Made by a program: the position numbers and the translations under genes. Positions 1-11,907 of a DNA stretch of 64,000 bases are shown here, piece after piece. The notes under the pieces were generated by a model that had not been told where the DNA came from, searched no databases, and worked only from the letters and a program-made list of their open reading frames with translations. How positions within the stretch are numbered: position 1 is the first letter of the stretch; every line of letters begins with the position of its first letter. The DNA comes from Paratinospora sagittata (lineage: Eukaryota > Streptophyta > Magnoliopsida > Ranunculales > Menispermaceae), in contig CM069603.1 in the NCBI GenBank assembly GCA_035771175.1, positions 29,127,308 through 29,191,307 of the forward strand, read 5' to 3'.

Positions 1-470
1 GAAAAGATCTTATCTTCTTCTTTCCAACGAATTTTTAAATCACTCAAATAAGAGTTAAAATGAAAAAGTTTGTTATTTGAATTTACTTACCGACTTTATT
101 ATCGATCGGTAAGTAAATTCAAATAGCCATAACTTTCTAATTTTAACTTCAATTTAAATGATTTAAAATGCGTTAAAAAAATCTTTTCTTCTTCTTTCCA
201 ACAAATTTTAAATTGCTGTTAAAACGAAAAAATTATAGTCATTTAAAATTTATATACTCATGTTGACCTATAACATAAACTTCCAATAAATATAACTTCT
301 TTGTTATAATTTCGAATCGTAGAAAAGATAAAAAAAAAATATATCTTTTTAAAATTGCTCAAATCAAAATTAAAATAAAAAAATTATAACTATTTCAATT
401 TTTTTACTAATCGATAAACTTCTTATCGGTAAGAAATAACAATTACTGAAAGAGTGACTTGAATTGCTAT
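1..470. repeat. Degenerate AT-rich foldback repeats
   Basis: Positions 1-188 form a long imperfect inverted repeat centred near 100. Its core is a perfect 20-bp pair of arms (74-93 and 106-125) with a 12-nt loop. Sequence after 188 repeats parts of the same unit in more diverged form, including a second TATCGGTAAG-type stretch near 424. No coding potential. This looks like a foldback/MITE family or local satellite; the family is unknown. Confidence 0.6.
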
Positions 471-1300
471 TAAGAAAAAAAAAACAAAACAATCAAGCAC
501 ACTAATTAAAAAATAACCAATAAATTACAAAATACCTAAAATTTAAATTTCAAAAACTTAAGCCATCTATAAAAACCGAAACTTTCAAGTACCTAAACTC
601 AAAAAAAATACCCAATATCAATGGTGGAGTAAAAATCTTTTTTTTGTCAAAGAAAAATCATAACGTCCTTACATTTGTAGTAGACACATGGCAACTCAAG
701 AGTGAGCCATGCAGACGACTGCAAAGAGTGATCCACGTGGTCAACCGTTCGACCACCAACACCATAAATGTGCAACCAGATAATTACTCTTTCGTTAAAT
801 GGATTGGATTATAAATGTAGCCTTTAATTAATCCAACTGTTTCTGGAGCATGCAGTTATAACTAGTTTTTTCTTTCTGCTTTCACTGTAATCTTTCATTT
901 CTTCAACGTTACGGTACTTCTCCTCCCCCCGTTTCAGGCTGCAGATCAGGCTAACTTTCCATTAACCCATTAACCAGGTCTCTTTCATGGTACAACATGA
1001 CAAATATGTTAAATTGTCCTGTTTTTCATTTTTTGGGAGGAGCACCAACACCAATGGTTTGTCCTGTTTTCCTTTTCGAGCCTTCTTCAACGCTGAAATT
1101 GTGTCCTGTTTTACTGGGTTTCTGAATTCATAAAATGCCTAGAGGACGACCAAAGAACCTCAACCACCAAATTCTAGTAAAAAAATGGAGTTCGAATTTT
1201 TCACCGAAAGGAACTAGTAAAGACTATATATTAAACAGCAAGGATGTGGCATCGAAATGGGTCCAATACAAGAGTAAACACAGTAGAAATGCAAAAGCTC
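471..1300. other. Intergenic, no gene seen
   Basis: AT-rich DNA with no open frame worth calling. It contains the promoter-like stretch listed separately (733-816) and pyrimidine-rich DNA at 870-940. From about 1300 it merges into the 3' flank of the lipid-transfer gene. Confidence 0.5.
733..816 (+). promoter_or_regulatory. Promoter-like stretch: G-box plus TATA-like motif
   Basis: A palindromic G-box CCACGTGG lies at 733-740 and TATAAAT at 810-816, followed by a pyrimidine-rich leader-like stretch at 870-940. The combination resembles a plant core promoter on the plus strand, but no plus-strand gene follows within the window. It may be a promoter relic or chance. Confidence 0.22.
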
Positions 1301-1326
1301 AATACACATAATGATCACGCAAGCAT

Positions 1327-1345
1327 CCCCCCCCCCCCCCCCCCC
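1327..1345. repeat. Run of 19 C (19 G on the gene strand), flanked by 16-bp direct repeats
   Basis: Nineteen C's in a row, starting 43 nt beyond the stop codon of the minus-strand lipid-transfer gene, so the mRNA would carry a 19-G run in its 3' UTR. The 16-bp word AGCTCAATACACATAA occurs at 1296-1311 and again at 1346-1361, 50 bp apart, bracketing the run. The exact run length may be unreliable in an assembly. Confidence 0.85.
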
Positions 1346-1387
1346 AGCTCAATACACATAAAAATGGTAAGCAACTAGAAAAACTAG

Positions 1388-3232
1388 CTAATAACTTATA
1401 ATAAATTGGAGAGAAAAGTAAGAAGCTGCAAGCATAGTAGCAAACACAACAAATGAAATCGATGCAGTAGAGGCAGCAGATGCTGCTGGAGTTGGAGCTA
1501 AGGCTCCTGATGTACCGGTTGGTAAAGCGCCAGGTGCACCCGCCGGAGCCGGAGCCGGAACCAGGAAAGAGATTGGAGCTCTGCCACCAGCGCCAGATAT
1601 TGGAGATGGAGCTGAAGATTTTGGTGGAAGAGCTACAAAACATAAGAAACAAGCGTGTTTACTTTCAGCTAAGGATCGAAGATAATTTTCTTAGAACCAA
1701 TTTCATCACCAAAACTACATAAGAAAGTGCTGTTATATTCAAGATAGTTTATAAGATATGTGTCTGTAAGAATAGATCATATTGCATAAAACAATCAAAT
1801 TAAAACTGCATGTGATTAGATTTCATTAGAAAAAAAACTTAAAAAAAGGCTTGAGACACTCTACTTTCTTCTACACCTAATTTGCAAGATCATCACAGCA
1901 AACAGCAAGAAGGATAAAAGCGCGCGCGCGCGCCCACTAGACAAGATGAACCAAATTGGTTCCACTCAAAAAACTTTTTCAATATCTTTGGACTAGTTTA
2001 TCAGAATGCCCAAGATGTGGGCAGGACGTATATATGGTTACAGGACATAGCTGAATACTTCAGGAGGTATTGTTAGGGCTAACAGGCTTTAGAAGCAGTT
2101 ACCTGAGCAAAGTAAAGAGTCCTCATCTTAATACCATTTATCAATACATATGTTTTTTTCACCCAAAAACCATGAAAAAAAAAACTCGTGTTTTAACTTG
2201 GAAGAAAAGAATAAAAATTTCAGCAATTATAAAGGGGAAATCTATGTTTTTTTGGAAATACCCTCTGGAAAGTTTAAATAAAGTGAGAGCAGAGACATAC
2301 TTCAACATCCATGGCAGGATAAAAACTGGAAAGAACTTAGGGCTTCTACTTTCAAGACAAAGGAACTTCTCAAATTTCAGTCTGAAGACCCAGTCAAAAA
2401 GCTCCAAAATCATCGACAAGATTTCGTTTTTTTCTTTTATTATTATTTAAAAGAAAAGGGAAGACATTTCCAAGCAGCAACCATACCATATCAAAGCAAA
2501 TGAACTATATATTGCAACAAGGGAATAATAACACTAGATCTGAATGCATATTTCCATGGTACCTATAAAAAAAAATCACCTTTTTTCTCTAAAACACCCA
2601 AAAAACAAAACAAAAGAAATTCAAAAATAGAAAAATAAAAATAAAAACTTCTCCTTTGTTTGACAAAGTAAATAGAACCAGGATCTTACCAGGGGAAGTA
2701 GCACCAGAAAGACCAGAGACTGCAAAAGGAACAACCACAACAACAAAAACAAAACCCCCCAGAAAATGAGGGAAAACAAAGAAGAATGTCAATTCATAGC
2801 CCACTAAATACGAATAATCTCACAAAGTTCAAACAAAACAAGGGAAAAAAAAGAAGAGATCATCAATAGCAACTACTCACGTCCACATTTACTGACAGAT
2901 GGAGCTTTAATTTTACAAGCAGCAGGAAGCCCAGCAGCCTTAGTCTCATTTAAAGCAACACCCAACTGAGCACTACTCTTGAAAGCCTCACAGAGACATT
3001 CAGCATCAGTCTTCAACACCGTCTTCAACCCACTACAACACCCACCCTCAGGCTTTGTTACCTTACTCCCATTAGTCACAAATGACAGACAATCCGCCAT
3101 ACTGTAAATAAGTGTTGAACAATCCACAGAAGGAGCTGGAGCATGGTGAGAATCGCAGTTCACTCCTGCAAAACAACAAGCGCACAAAAAAGCCAAAACA
3201 CACAGCAGAACAACTGAATATAGCTTCCCCAT
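1388..3232 (-). CDS. Xylogen-like (XYP/LTPG) non-specific lipid-transfer protein, GPI-anchored
   Basis: Three exons on the minus strand: 3232-2881, 2719-2690 (only 30 nt) and 1632-1388. All introns are GT-AG and the joined frame is open for 208 residues plus stop. The start is the ATG at 3232 ([10 protein letters not shown]), which begins a clean signal peptide; an in-frame ATG 54 nt upstream gives only a poly-Phe extension inside the CT-rich leader. The mature part has the eight-cysteine lipid-transfer fold with a C-C pair (EGGCCSGLK) and the ECLC motif, closest from memory to Arabidopsis XYP1/XYP2 and LTPGs. Exons 2-3 encode a Pro/Ala/Ser-rich segment of arabinogalactan type, then a hydrophobic tail typical of a GPI signal ([16 protein letters not shown]). 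Family members sit on the outer plasma membrane or wall and act in lipid/cuticle transport or vascular differentiation. The upstream flank has a GA/CT tract (3352-3371) and a TTATAA motif near 3327. No damage seen. Confidence 0.87.
1918..1935. repeat. (GC)n microsatellite in intron 2 of the lipid-transfer gene
   Basis: A short alternating GC tract within the roughly 1.06-kb second intron (1633-2689). No other element is visible in that intron. Confidence 0.7.
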
Positions 3233-3351
3233 CTTCTTGAGAAAGATGAAGAAGAAGATGAAGAAGAAGAAGAACAAAGAAACCAAAGAAAAATTGAAGT
3301 GACCATAACAGAGAAAATGGCGGTGTTATAAGTAAAGGGACAAATGGGTGG

Positions 3352-3371
3352 GGAGAGAGAGAGAGAGAGAG
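3352..3371. repeat. (GA)n tract in the leader or proximal promoter of the lipid-transfer gene
   Basis: About ten GA units, read as CT on the gene strand, about 120 bp upstream of the ATG at 3232. CT-rich leaders of this kind are common in plant promoters. Confidence 0.75.
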
Positions 3372-3509
3372 GGGAAAGATGATTGATGATAAAGTTTCGC
3401 AGTATACGAGAGTGCGCCATGTGCGCATCGTATCCTTCTCCGTCCGCAACGCCACCCACAATACGCGACACCTGTCCTTTGCTTTATGAGATTCTCTCTT
3501 CTGCGCCAT

Positions 3510-4605
3510 CTGTTGACCGTTACTCTGCCACGTAATTATTTCCTGAAAAGTTTTTGGTTCTTTTTTATTTGGACCAATTGATCGAATGGTGGATAGTTGA
3601 GTAAGGCAATTTAGTTAAATAAATCTGGGAGTGCAGGGTAATCTGTCTGTTTTGACGGAGGGTTTGGAAAGTGAGATAGGAGGTAGGAGATAGGCGTGAA
3701 AAATTGCGAGGGGAACAGAATAGCCGCGACCAGTGTACGGGCCGCAATCAATGCGATTCGTGTCAGAAAACGGTAAACGTGACGGAGCACTCCGTCAATT
3801 GACCGTCACCATCATCGTTATGAGAAAATGTAAAGAAGAAAGTTATTAATGTACACTTTATAAATTTACGCTCATCCATCATTATAGTATTTTTATTTTT
3901 ATTTTTATTTTGTCAAAGAAAATTTTCATTCATGAAACTTCATGGACAATATCTTGCATGCATACATATAGATCATTCCAAACTCAAGCAGGCACAACAA
4001 CAGACCAGGTCAATCTAGGTATCAGCAATGAGCATCAAGAACTCTGTAACATGTATGGTATCAAAGATCAACAACAACAATGAGCCTAAAAACTCAATAA
4101 CATCGGTAAGAATTGAACAACATCGGACGACTTCGACAACAAGAGGGCGACACCCTCGCAACAAAAACAATAAAAATAAAACCTAAAATAAACAAACTAA
4201 AAAAAAAAAAACTCTTGTACATCGTATGCCTCAAACATATCGCAATTGGCGACCGAGAATTGAAGGAGAGCAGAGCAAAGAGAGAGAGTGGCGGCGAGCG
4301 TTGGGCGATGAAGAGCGGGAAGCGTTAAGGAGGGGCGAACAGCGACAGTAAGACGCAAACGGCAAAAGGGAAGAGGAGAAAAAACAAGGGAGAAGATAAG
4401 GTGTCTCCGTCGGAAAACCCTAAGTGATAGAGAAGGAAGGAGTTAGCAATTAGGGTTTTTTCTTTTCTTTATCAAACCTTTGTTGCAATGCACCTGTCGA
4501 TCATTATAGTTGGTAAAACAAAAAAAATGTTGAGTATTTTTTATTTTTTTTTGTTCAAAAAATTGGTTGAATTTTGTGAGTAAGATATCACCTTTCTTTT
4601 ATAAT
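3510..4605. other. Intergenic, no gene seen
   Basis: Upstream flank of the lipid-transfer gene up to the target duplication of the Tekay-like element. Short open frames at 3565-3747 and 4113-4328 look like chance: low-complexity, no recognisable domain. Confidence 0.5.
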
Positions 4606-4610
4606 AAAAC

Positions 4611-7010
4611 TGTAACAACCCGATTTTCAAAACTTAAATTTCAAGTAAAATAATGAATATTTTACTTTATTCGAGAAAGACCACTGAAAATCGAGAGGCT
4701 AATCGTATCCGTCTATCTTAACTCATAACTATTATATAGATAGTAAAATTTGCAAAACTATAAATTTGTATTCTTCTAACCAACTTACTGGTTAAGATAA
4801 ACGAATACCCTTTCATCTTCATGCTAAGGACCATATAATTCCACTATACAAATTTTCATATTGAATTATGAGGGTACTTGCCTTTGTCCATCCATTATGG
4901 ACACAACATTTTAAATATATTCATCAAATAGAATTAATAAATTCATGTCCAAGAAATTCACACGTGAAATAAACCACAAAGTCTTTACTAACCGTAATAA
5001 TATTCACTAAATTTTGATTGTCAAATACGACCCGTTTAAATAATAAACTTTTAAAAATCAAATAAAATATTCAGTCCTGCCACCACAATACTAACAAAAT
5101 AATTAACCCACCCCTACTACTGTGAACTACGTCACGAACTCGCGGTTTTATTCTCTTAAGTACCTGCATATGAAAAATAAGGGTGAGCCTGAAAGCCCAG
5201 TGGGTCATCTAAACAATTCACAACATTTTATCATGATATATATACACAAGAACATTACAAACAAGTTTCACACATTAATCGTTGCAACATTAGATTGTTT
5301 GAGTCGAGAATTCTATCACGTTCTAAATCACGTACCTTTAGGAAATCAAACACAAGGTGGCACTACCCAAAATTAAGATTTAGTTGGCGATATTCATAAT
5401 GAATAACTGCCCCATAATAATCATTGGCGATATTCATCAGAATAACTGCCCCAAAACAGTCATTGGCGATATTCTTTAGAATAACTGCCTCATATGTGTT
5501 ATTCTTATCTTAATCATGCTCTTTAATGAAGTCACAGTATCACACATGCAATATAAGTACGATACATAACTTGTATTCACATGATATGTTCAAACCCCAC
5601 AACACATGGTATCATATCACAATGCCAAATATATTAGCATTCACATATAAATTTTATTATAATAATTATGTTAATACTATCATGTCATATATCACATCAT
5701 CAAACTTTTAAAGTATACATGAATTACACACATCTAACATCAACTCATGACAACAAATCATACACGTACATTATTATCATGGCCAACAATCACAATATAT
5801 ATAATCATGTAAGATAAGCATGCACCAACAATCTAATAATACTATAAATCTAATTAATTTAATATTCCTATCTACGTATCAAAATAAAATATTGTAAAGG
5901 CATAGAATCTTCCCCACCTCAATCGCTTAATCATAATTTTTCGAGTTCCAAGACACGTGTCGGTCTCAACCTGCACACAATTTTTTTTGCATATAAATTA
6001 ATTAATCGTATAATATCATTTTATTATATTTAAATGTATATATGGTGCAACATAACATATAATATACAATATATATTACGTATATGGTGTAGTGGTGGGA
6101 TGTTTAACATATATATATAACATATAATATACATAACGTATGAATCTTCAATAGTTGTAGTGATTATAACCTATAATACATATATTATATCAATATTTAA
6201 CGGTGGTGGTGGTTGTTTCTTTACACGGTGGCGGTTGCTCTGTTAAAAAAAAAAAACAAAAGCTTGAGTTGCAGAGAAACTGGTTTAAATGGCGGAAAGA
6301 AATAAAACAGGGGAGAGAGAAAGGAAGGGGAAGGAAAAGAAGATGAGGAAAAGGAGAAAAAGAAGAAGAGAGTAGAAAGAGAGGAAAGAAGAAGACCTTC
6401 CCTCATGGGCAACAACAACCACGATCATGGATTTTCGCAGCCTCATGGCTGAAAGCATAGCACATGTACTCTCTGTTCAAAATTCGGCGATTATTTTGTC
6501 ATTTTCGAATAGAGCGATTCGTGGGGGAAAGTGGACTGATGAAGGAATGGAGTTAGGGAGAAGGTATAGTAATAAGAAGGGATGGAAAGAGTGTTGTAGG
6601 TGGTTCTTCCATGAAGTGCAAAACAGAGCATCGTGCAATGAAAAGAAATGGGAAAGAGAAGACGATGCTCACCTTTGATTCTTTAGCGCCCCCCGCTATT
6701 CTCTGGCGTCGTCGCGTGCTTCCGTTGCTGGTACAAGGGAGAGCGAGAGAGATGAAAGTGGTGATGGGTGTGGCGTTTGGAAGAGCTTTTGTATTTATGT
6801 ACTAGGGTTAGGGTTTTGTGGTGGTGATTTGGTTTCCAAATTTTATATTGTATGCAAGGAAGATTAATAGTATTGGAAACTTGCCATAATTTTGTATTGA
6901 AAAACTTGCCAAGATTTCTTTGGTGTGATTTGTAATTGATTCCTTAAAGGAATGCGAGAATAATGTTGAAATTGGAAAGTAGATATACTCAAAATTTTGA
7001 GGGGATTACA
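4611..7010 (-). repeat. 3' LTR of the Tekay-like element, about 2.4 kb
   Basis: Starts TGTAACAACCCG and ends GGGGATTACA on the plus strand. Both ends match the other LTR (12708-13362), but about 1.75 kb in the middle is absent from that copy. Contains a 40-bp tandem array at 5384-5495 and AT-rich repeats near 6000-6200. Open frames within (for example 6427-6678) show no domain. Confidence 0.92.
5384..5495. repeat. Three tandem copies of a 40-bp unit inside the LTR
   Basis: Units of about 40, 39 and 33 bp, each beginning TTGGCGATATTC and containing ATAACTGCC. They lie within the long LTR, in a region missing from the short LTR. Confidence 0.85.
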
Positions 7011-7023
7011 TTATTCCCGCCTT
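7011..7023 (-). other. Polypurine tract of the Tekay-like element
   Basis: On the minus strand AAGGCGGGAATAA directly precedes the 3' LTR start TGTAATCCCC. This is the expected plus-strand primer position; one C interrupts the purines. Confidence 0.7.
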
Positions 7024-7274
7024 AAAAGAAATTTCATCCCGAAATTAAAGTTTAAGCTTACTTACTTGATGATGTTACCAATTGTATCTCGAAACCTAAA
7101 ACATTGAAAATATTCCATTAGCAGTCTATTAAATTTACCAACCCATTGGTGAGTTTGAAGAAAGAATTGATAGTATGCACATAGAATGGAGTATTATTAA
7201 TTACCTAGAGCGTTCTTTGAAATAAGTCGCCATATTTGGCCTTCATTTCACTTTCGGGTTCCCAAGTGGCTTCT

Positions 7275-7580
7275 TCAATTCCATGATGCTTGCCTTAACA
7301 ATGGAATGTCTTTGTTCCTCAAACTATGAACTTTCCAATCTAGGATCTTTAAAGGTCCTTCTTCATAGGTGGCATCATCTTGTACTTTTACTTCTTTCCA
7401 ATCGATGGTGTGGGAAGGGTCTGGTTCATATTTTCGCAACATCGACACATGGAATACGTTGTGGATGGCGGATAAACTAGTTGGCAAGTCTAGTTTGTAA
7501 GCATTCTCGCCAATTCGATCACTGATCTTGAACGGACCGATGAACCGAGGCGATAATTTTTCTTTCTTACCAAACCTCAT
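7275..7580 (-). pseudogene. Integrase C-terminus with degenerate chromodomain-like end
   Basis: Encodes MRFGKKEKLSPRFIGPFKI followed by HNVFHVSMLRKYEPDPSH and YEEGPLKILDWKVHSLRNK, the usual Tekay integrase tail leading into a chromodomain. It is in a different reading frame from the integrase core, so at least one frameshift lies in 7581-7743. The aromatic-cage end of the chromodomain is not visible. Chromodomains of this group are thought to steer integration to marked chromatin. Confidence 0.8.
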
Positions 7581-7743
7581 GATGCCTTTTTGAGGGCTTA
7601 TTCTCAGAAATACCTTATCACCTTTTTTAGAACTCTAAAGGTCTGCGCCTCTTATCTGTGTAGCTCTTCTGCCTACTCTGTGCAGTAACTAGCCTTTTCT
7701 GGATCAACTTCACTTTTTCGTTCATCTCAATTATCATATCAAG

Positions 7744-8712
7744 TTATGTAAGTACCTTATCTTCCCAATCGGCCCAACACAGTGGTGACCTACATGGTCG
7801 TCCATATAGGGCTTCATATGGAGCCATTTGTATACTTGCCTGATAACTATTGTTATAAGCAAACTCTGCTAGGTTCAAGTATTTACTCCAATTTCCCTTG
7901 AAATCTAGTACACAAGCTCTCAACATGTCTTCTAAGATTTGAATAACCCTTTCAGATTGACCATCTGTCTGAGGATGATAGGCGGTGCTCATGGTTAATT
8001 TGGTTCCCAATTCCCACTGTAAGCTCTGCCAGAACTGAGATGTGAATAATGAATCTCTATCTGACACTATCGATTTGGGTACTCCGTGTAGCTTCACAAT
8101 CTCTTTAACATATAGTTCACCCAGTTTACTAATCGGATATGTGGATTTAATAGGTAAGAAGTGTGCCACTTTAGTAAGTCGATCCACAATTACCCAAACC
8201 TTATCCTCACATTTCTGGTTTCTAGGAAGAGCTCCAACAAAATCCATTGCTACGTTATCCCATTTCCATTCAGGGATTTTTAAAGGTTGTAACAATCCAG
8301 ACAGTCTTTTATGTTCGGCCTTAACTTGTTGACATGTAAGGCATCTAGACACATATTTGGCCACATCTCTCTTCATACCTTTCCACCAGTAGTTTCTCTT
8401 CAAATTTTGGTACATCTTATCTTCACCAGGATGTAAAGTGTATTTAGTCTGATGTGCCTCATCAAATAAGATCTTTTTAATTTCCTCAACTCTGGGTATA
8501 CAAATTCGATCTCCGAACCTCAATAACCCCTCTGAATCGATCTTGAAATTTGCATTTCCATTATCGGCTCTTGCACCTGCCACCCATTTTATCAATTTTC
8601 TATCTTGAGCTTGACCTTCCTTAATTTGATGTAGTAGGTCTGGCTTGCAACTCATATTATATAAAAAAAATCTGGTTTTCACCTTTTTGTACGTCCAAAT
8701 CATAATCTTCAA
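7744..8712 (-). pseudogene. Ty3/gypsy integrase core (Tekay-like element)
   Basis: Zinc-binding HHCC region (EAH, LHPG, CLTC) precedes the catalytic core. The DDE residues sit in [16 protein letters not shown] and GQSERVIQ. The frame ends after [11 protein letters not shown], before the frame-shifted C-terminal piece at 7275-7580. Catalytic residues remain, but the polyprotein cannot be made intact. Confidence 0.9.
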
Positions 8713-9160
8713 TCAACTGGTACATCTGGGCTTTTTCTGCATCGTTCTTATAAGATTTTTGACTTAAAGCATCTGTGACTACGTTGGCTTTCCCTGGGTG
8801 ATAATGCAGCTGAAAATCATAATCATTCAGCAATTCTATCCATCTTCTTTGCCTCAAATTGAACTCCTTTTGTGTATAGATGTACTTCAAACTCTTATGA
8901 TCAGAGTATAGATCAAATTTCTCTCCATAAATATAGTGTCTCCATATCTTCAAGGATAATACAATAGCAGCCAATTCTAGATCATGAGTCGAGTAATTCT
9001 GTTCATGAGTCTTTAGTTGCCTAGAAGCATAAGCAACCATTTTACCCTCCTGCATCAGAACAGCGCCAAGACCATTCTTAGAAGCATCAGGGTAAATAAC
9101 ATAACCGACTTCGCTTGCAGGAGTGATCAATATTGGGGCTGTGATCAATCGTCTCTTCAA
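8657..9160 (-). pseudogene. RNase H domain of the Tekay-like element
   Basis: Typical Ty3/gypsy RNase [47 protein letters not shown] and [16 protein letters not shown]. It is in a different frame from both the RT (9391-10233) and the integrase, so frameshifts separate it from its neighbours. Confidence 0.9.
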
Positions 9161-10233
9161 CTCTTGAAAGGAATTCTCACATTTCTCATCCCAACTAAAT
9201 TTTTCATAGGCTCAGCTAGTCTCGAAAAATTTAGAATAAATTTTCTATAGTAACCAGCTAGTCCCAAAAAGCTTCTAATTTCTGTCACTGATTTTGGCTT
9301 TTCCCAGTTCATTACTGCTTCAACTTTTGTTGGATCTACGGATATCCCTTCTGATGACACTACATGGTCCAAAAATTTGACTGACTTCATTCAAAATTCA
9401 CATTTTTCAAATTTGCCATACAATTGATTTCGCCTCAATGTTTCCAAAACTACTGTAAGGTGTTCCTGATGTTCCTCATTGGTCTTCGAATAAACCAAAA
9501 TATCATCAACAAATACCACTACAAATTTGTCTAGATGAAGCCTAAACGTCCTATTCATTAGGTCCATAAATGTTGCTGGTGCATTAGTGAGTCCAAATGG
9601 CATGACTCTGAATTCAAAGTGTCCATACCTAGTCCTGAATTGTGTCTTCGGTATATCTGACTCTTTGATTCTAAGTTGGTGATAACCGGACCTTAGGTCG
9701 ATCTTGGAAAAACAAGTTGCTCCCTTCAGTTGATCGAACAAATCATCTATTCTGGGTAGGGGGTATTTGTTCTTGACTGTGACTTGATTTAATTTTCTGT
9801 AGTCAATACACAGTCTCATCGACCCATCTTTCTTTTTGACAAACAATACCGGTGCTCCCCAGGGTGATTCACTGGGCTGGATAAATTCCTTCACACTAAG
9901 ATCATCAAGCTGAGTCCTTAGTTCTATTAATTCGCCAGGGGCCATTCTGTAGGGTGACATGGCTATGGGGTCTGTTCCAGGGTATAGTTCTATCTTGAAC
10001 TCTACTTCCCGCTTAGGAGGTAATCCTGGTAATTCTTTGGGAAACACTTCATGGAAGTCTCTAACCACCAAGTGCTCTTCTAAATTCCTCAAGGTCTTTA
10101 GAGGCTCAGCTTCTGTTAGGGTTTTGAATTCCTCTTTGTGATTCACAGATTCGAGAAGTGCAGACATGATATTCCTCGGGATTTTGTTTCTATCCCCATA
10201 AATTTTCAACAACTCTTCCGAAGGTAACCTCAA
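9157..10233 (-). pseudogene. Reverse transcriptase of the Tekay-like element
   Basis: RT motifs in order: [74 protein letters not shown] and the catalytic [10 protein letters not shown] stop codon follows KFEKCEF at 9391-9393, where the family usually has Trp. The same frame continues as KSVKFLDHVVSSEGISVDP and FLGLAGYYRKF (9157-9390). The active-site aspartates are intact. Confidence 0.92.
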
Positions 10234-10260
10234 AGTAATATTCTTTCGAAGGCAATCGAT

Positions 10261-10599
10261 CTAGGCTTGGTACTCAGATAACCAATCCATTCCCAAGATC
10301 ACATCATAATCATTAATGGGTAGGAGTATCAAGTCAGTTGAAATCAACTTATCATTAATTCTAAGGTCACAACTACATTTTTCAGTTGTTGGGACGTTTA
10401 CTCCTACTGGTGTTGAAATCTTCATAACAACAGGTAAAGGTACAGTGGAAAGTTGTAGTTTCCTGGCAAAGTTTTCAGAAATAAAAGACCTTGATGCTCC
10501 ATAATCAAACAAGATTTTAACTGTAACATGAAATAAAATGAAAGTACCTTCCACTACTTTGTTTGCACCAACTTCTAGCTCAGGATTTCCTTCTGTCAT
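10261..10599 (-). pseudogene. Aspartic protease domain of the Tekay-like element
   Basis: Encodes ILFDYGASRSFIS, where the family motif is D-S/T-G-A; the second residue is Tyr here, so activity is doubtful. The second family motif follows as YDVILGMDWL. Separated from RT and gag by stops in the same frame. Confidence 0.88.
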
Positions 10600-10632
10600 T
10601 GCAAAGACTCTGCCTTGATTTTGATTTTGGAT

Positions 10633-11907
10633 TTAATTATGATTATAGCTTGGACGATTGGCTTGATTTCTTCCTTGCACATTGTTGTTGTTCTGCCGGT
10701 TGCTCGGACGAAAATTTTGTCGAACTCCTTGTATAGTGCAGTTTCGTGCCAAATGGCTCGGTCTGTTGCATTTGAAGCAAAGTCTCGTGGCTACTACTTG
10801 ATCTTTATGCTGTTGGGGTGCACGAATATTGCCCTGTTGCATCTGTTGTTCACCATCATGACTAGACCATCTTGATCCGTTGTTGTGATTCTGCACCCTG
10901 TTCCACTAGTTCCCATTGTTGGACTTGTTCCTGTTCAATTATTACCATTGCCACCAAAGTTATTCAGATTTTGCCTCTTGTTGTGATTACCCTGGTAATC
11001 AAAATTCTGTCCTTGAGGCCTTTTGTTTCTGTTCCATATTGTCTCTTGCAGGTTCAGTTCTCTCTCTACCAACAAAGCTCGTTCAACTACCTCTTTATAA
11101 GTCTCCAGATTCATAGGAACAACCACATTTCTAATTTCCATTCTGAGACCCTCTGCGAATCTACTAGCTTTCATCTGTTCATTGACTACTAGTTCATGAG
11201 CAAATATGGAAAGTTCAATAAACTTAGCCTCATACTCTTCCACTGTCATGTTCCTCTGTGTTAGCCTCACAAATTCAGATTGTAATTCTTTTATGTTCGC
11301 CTTGGGGAAGAATTTATCATAAAATATCTCCTCAAAAGTTGTCCAGGTCATAGTATTCACGTCCACTGTAGGACTTTCTTTAACCATTCTCCACCAATGT
11401 TTGGCCTCACCTATGAATTGGTGAGCCGCAATCGCCACCATTTTTGGACCAGTCACTCCAAGAACTTCCAAGTGTTCCTTAACCTCCTGGAACCACTTGT
11501 CAGCTTCCCTTGAATATGGTTTTCCTTCAAATTTTGAAGGATGCATACGTTGGAAGTCTCTCAATTGATCCACCCATTCCTTTTCTTCAGGCCTCCTGGT
11601 GCTTCGAGCTCCTGGTTCATTCTGCACAACAATTCTTGGATTCAGTTGAGGTTGAGGCATTTGTCTGGTCACCTGTTCCACTACTTGTCTCACAAATTCT
11701 GCCATCATCTCTGGTCCCAAAACGATTCCAGGGGTTGGTTATAGGTCGGACATTCTCTGCTCCAGTAGAGTCAACGTTCGCTGTCAAATTTGCATTTTCT
11801 TGCTCCGTCGGCTGAGGTTCAAATGTCGGTTGTGTCTGCACAACTGGTTCAGTGTCCCTTATGAGATCACTCACAGACCTTGTGTTTCTTCTTCGAGGTG
11901 TAGCCAT
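10633..11907 (-). pseudogene. Gag (capsid plus zinc knuckle) of the Tekay-like element
   Basis: Three frame segments. The N-terminus (11907-11617, MATPRRRNTRSVSDLIRD) and the zinc-knuckle segment (10896-10633, CFKCNRPSHLARNC, a CCHC fit) share one frame. The capsid core (11720-10935, including FEGKPYSREADKWFQEV, WTTFEEIFYDKFFP, VEEYEAKFIEL) is in another. So one frameshift leaves the frame and a second returns to it. Gag would package the element RNA in the cytoplasm. Confidence 0.9.

Noticed and set aside
1480..1722. Plus-strand open frame of 80 codons
   Set aside because: It is the antisense of exon 3 of the lipid-transfer gene, which has signal, cysteine and GPI features on the other strand.
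2070..2450. 126-codon plus frame in intron 2 of the lipid-transfer gene
   Set aside because: AT-rich chance frame with no recognisable domain, opposite to the gene.
3072..3509. Minus-strand 145- and 103-codon frames overlapping the lipid-transfer gene start
   Set aside because: Alternative frames of exon 1 and its CT-rich leader; low-complexity Ser/Leu/Phe runs, no domain.
6427..6678. 83-codon plus frame MDFRSLMAESIA...
   Set aside because: Lies wholly inside the long Tekay-like LTR; no domain and absent from the partner LTR because of its deletion.
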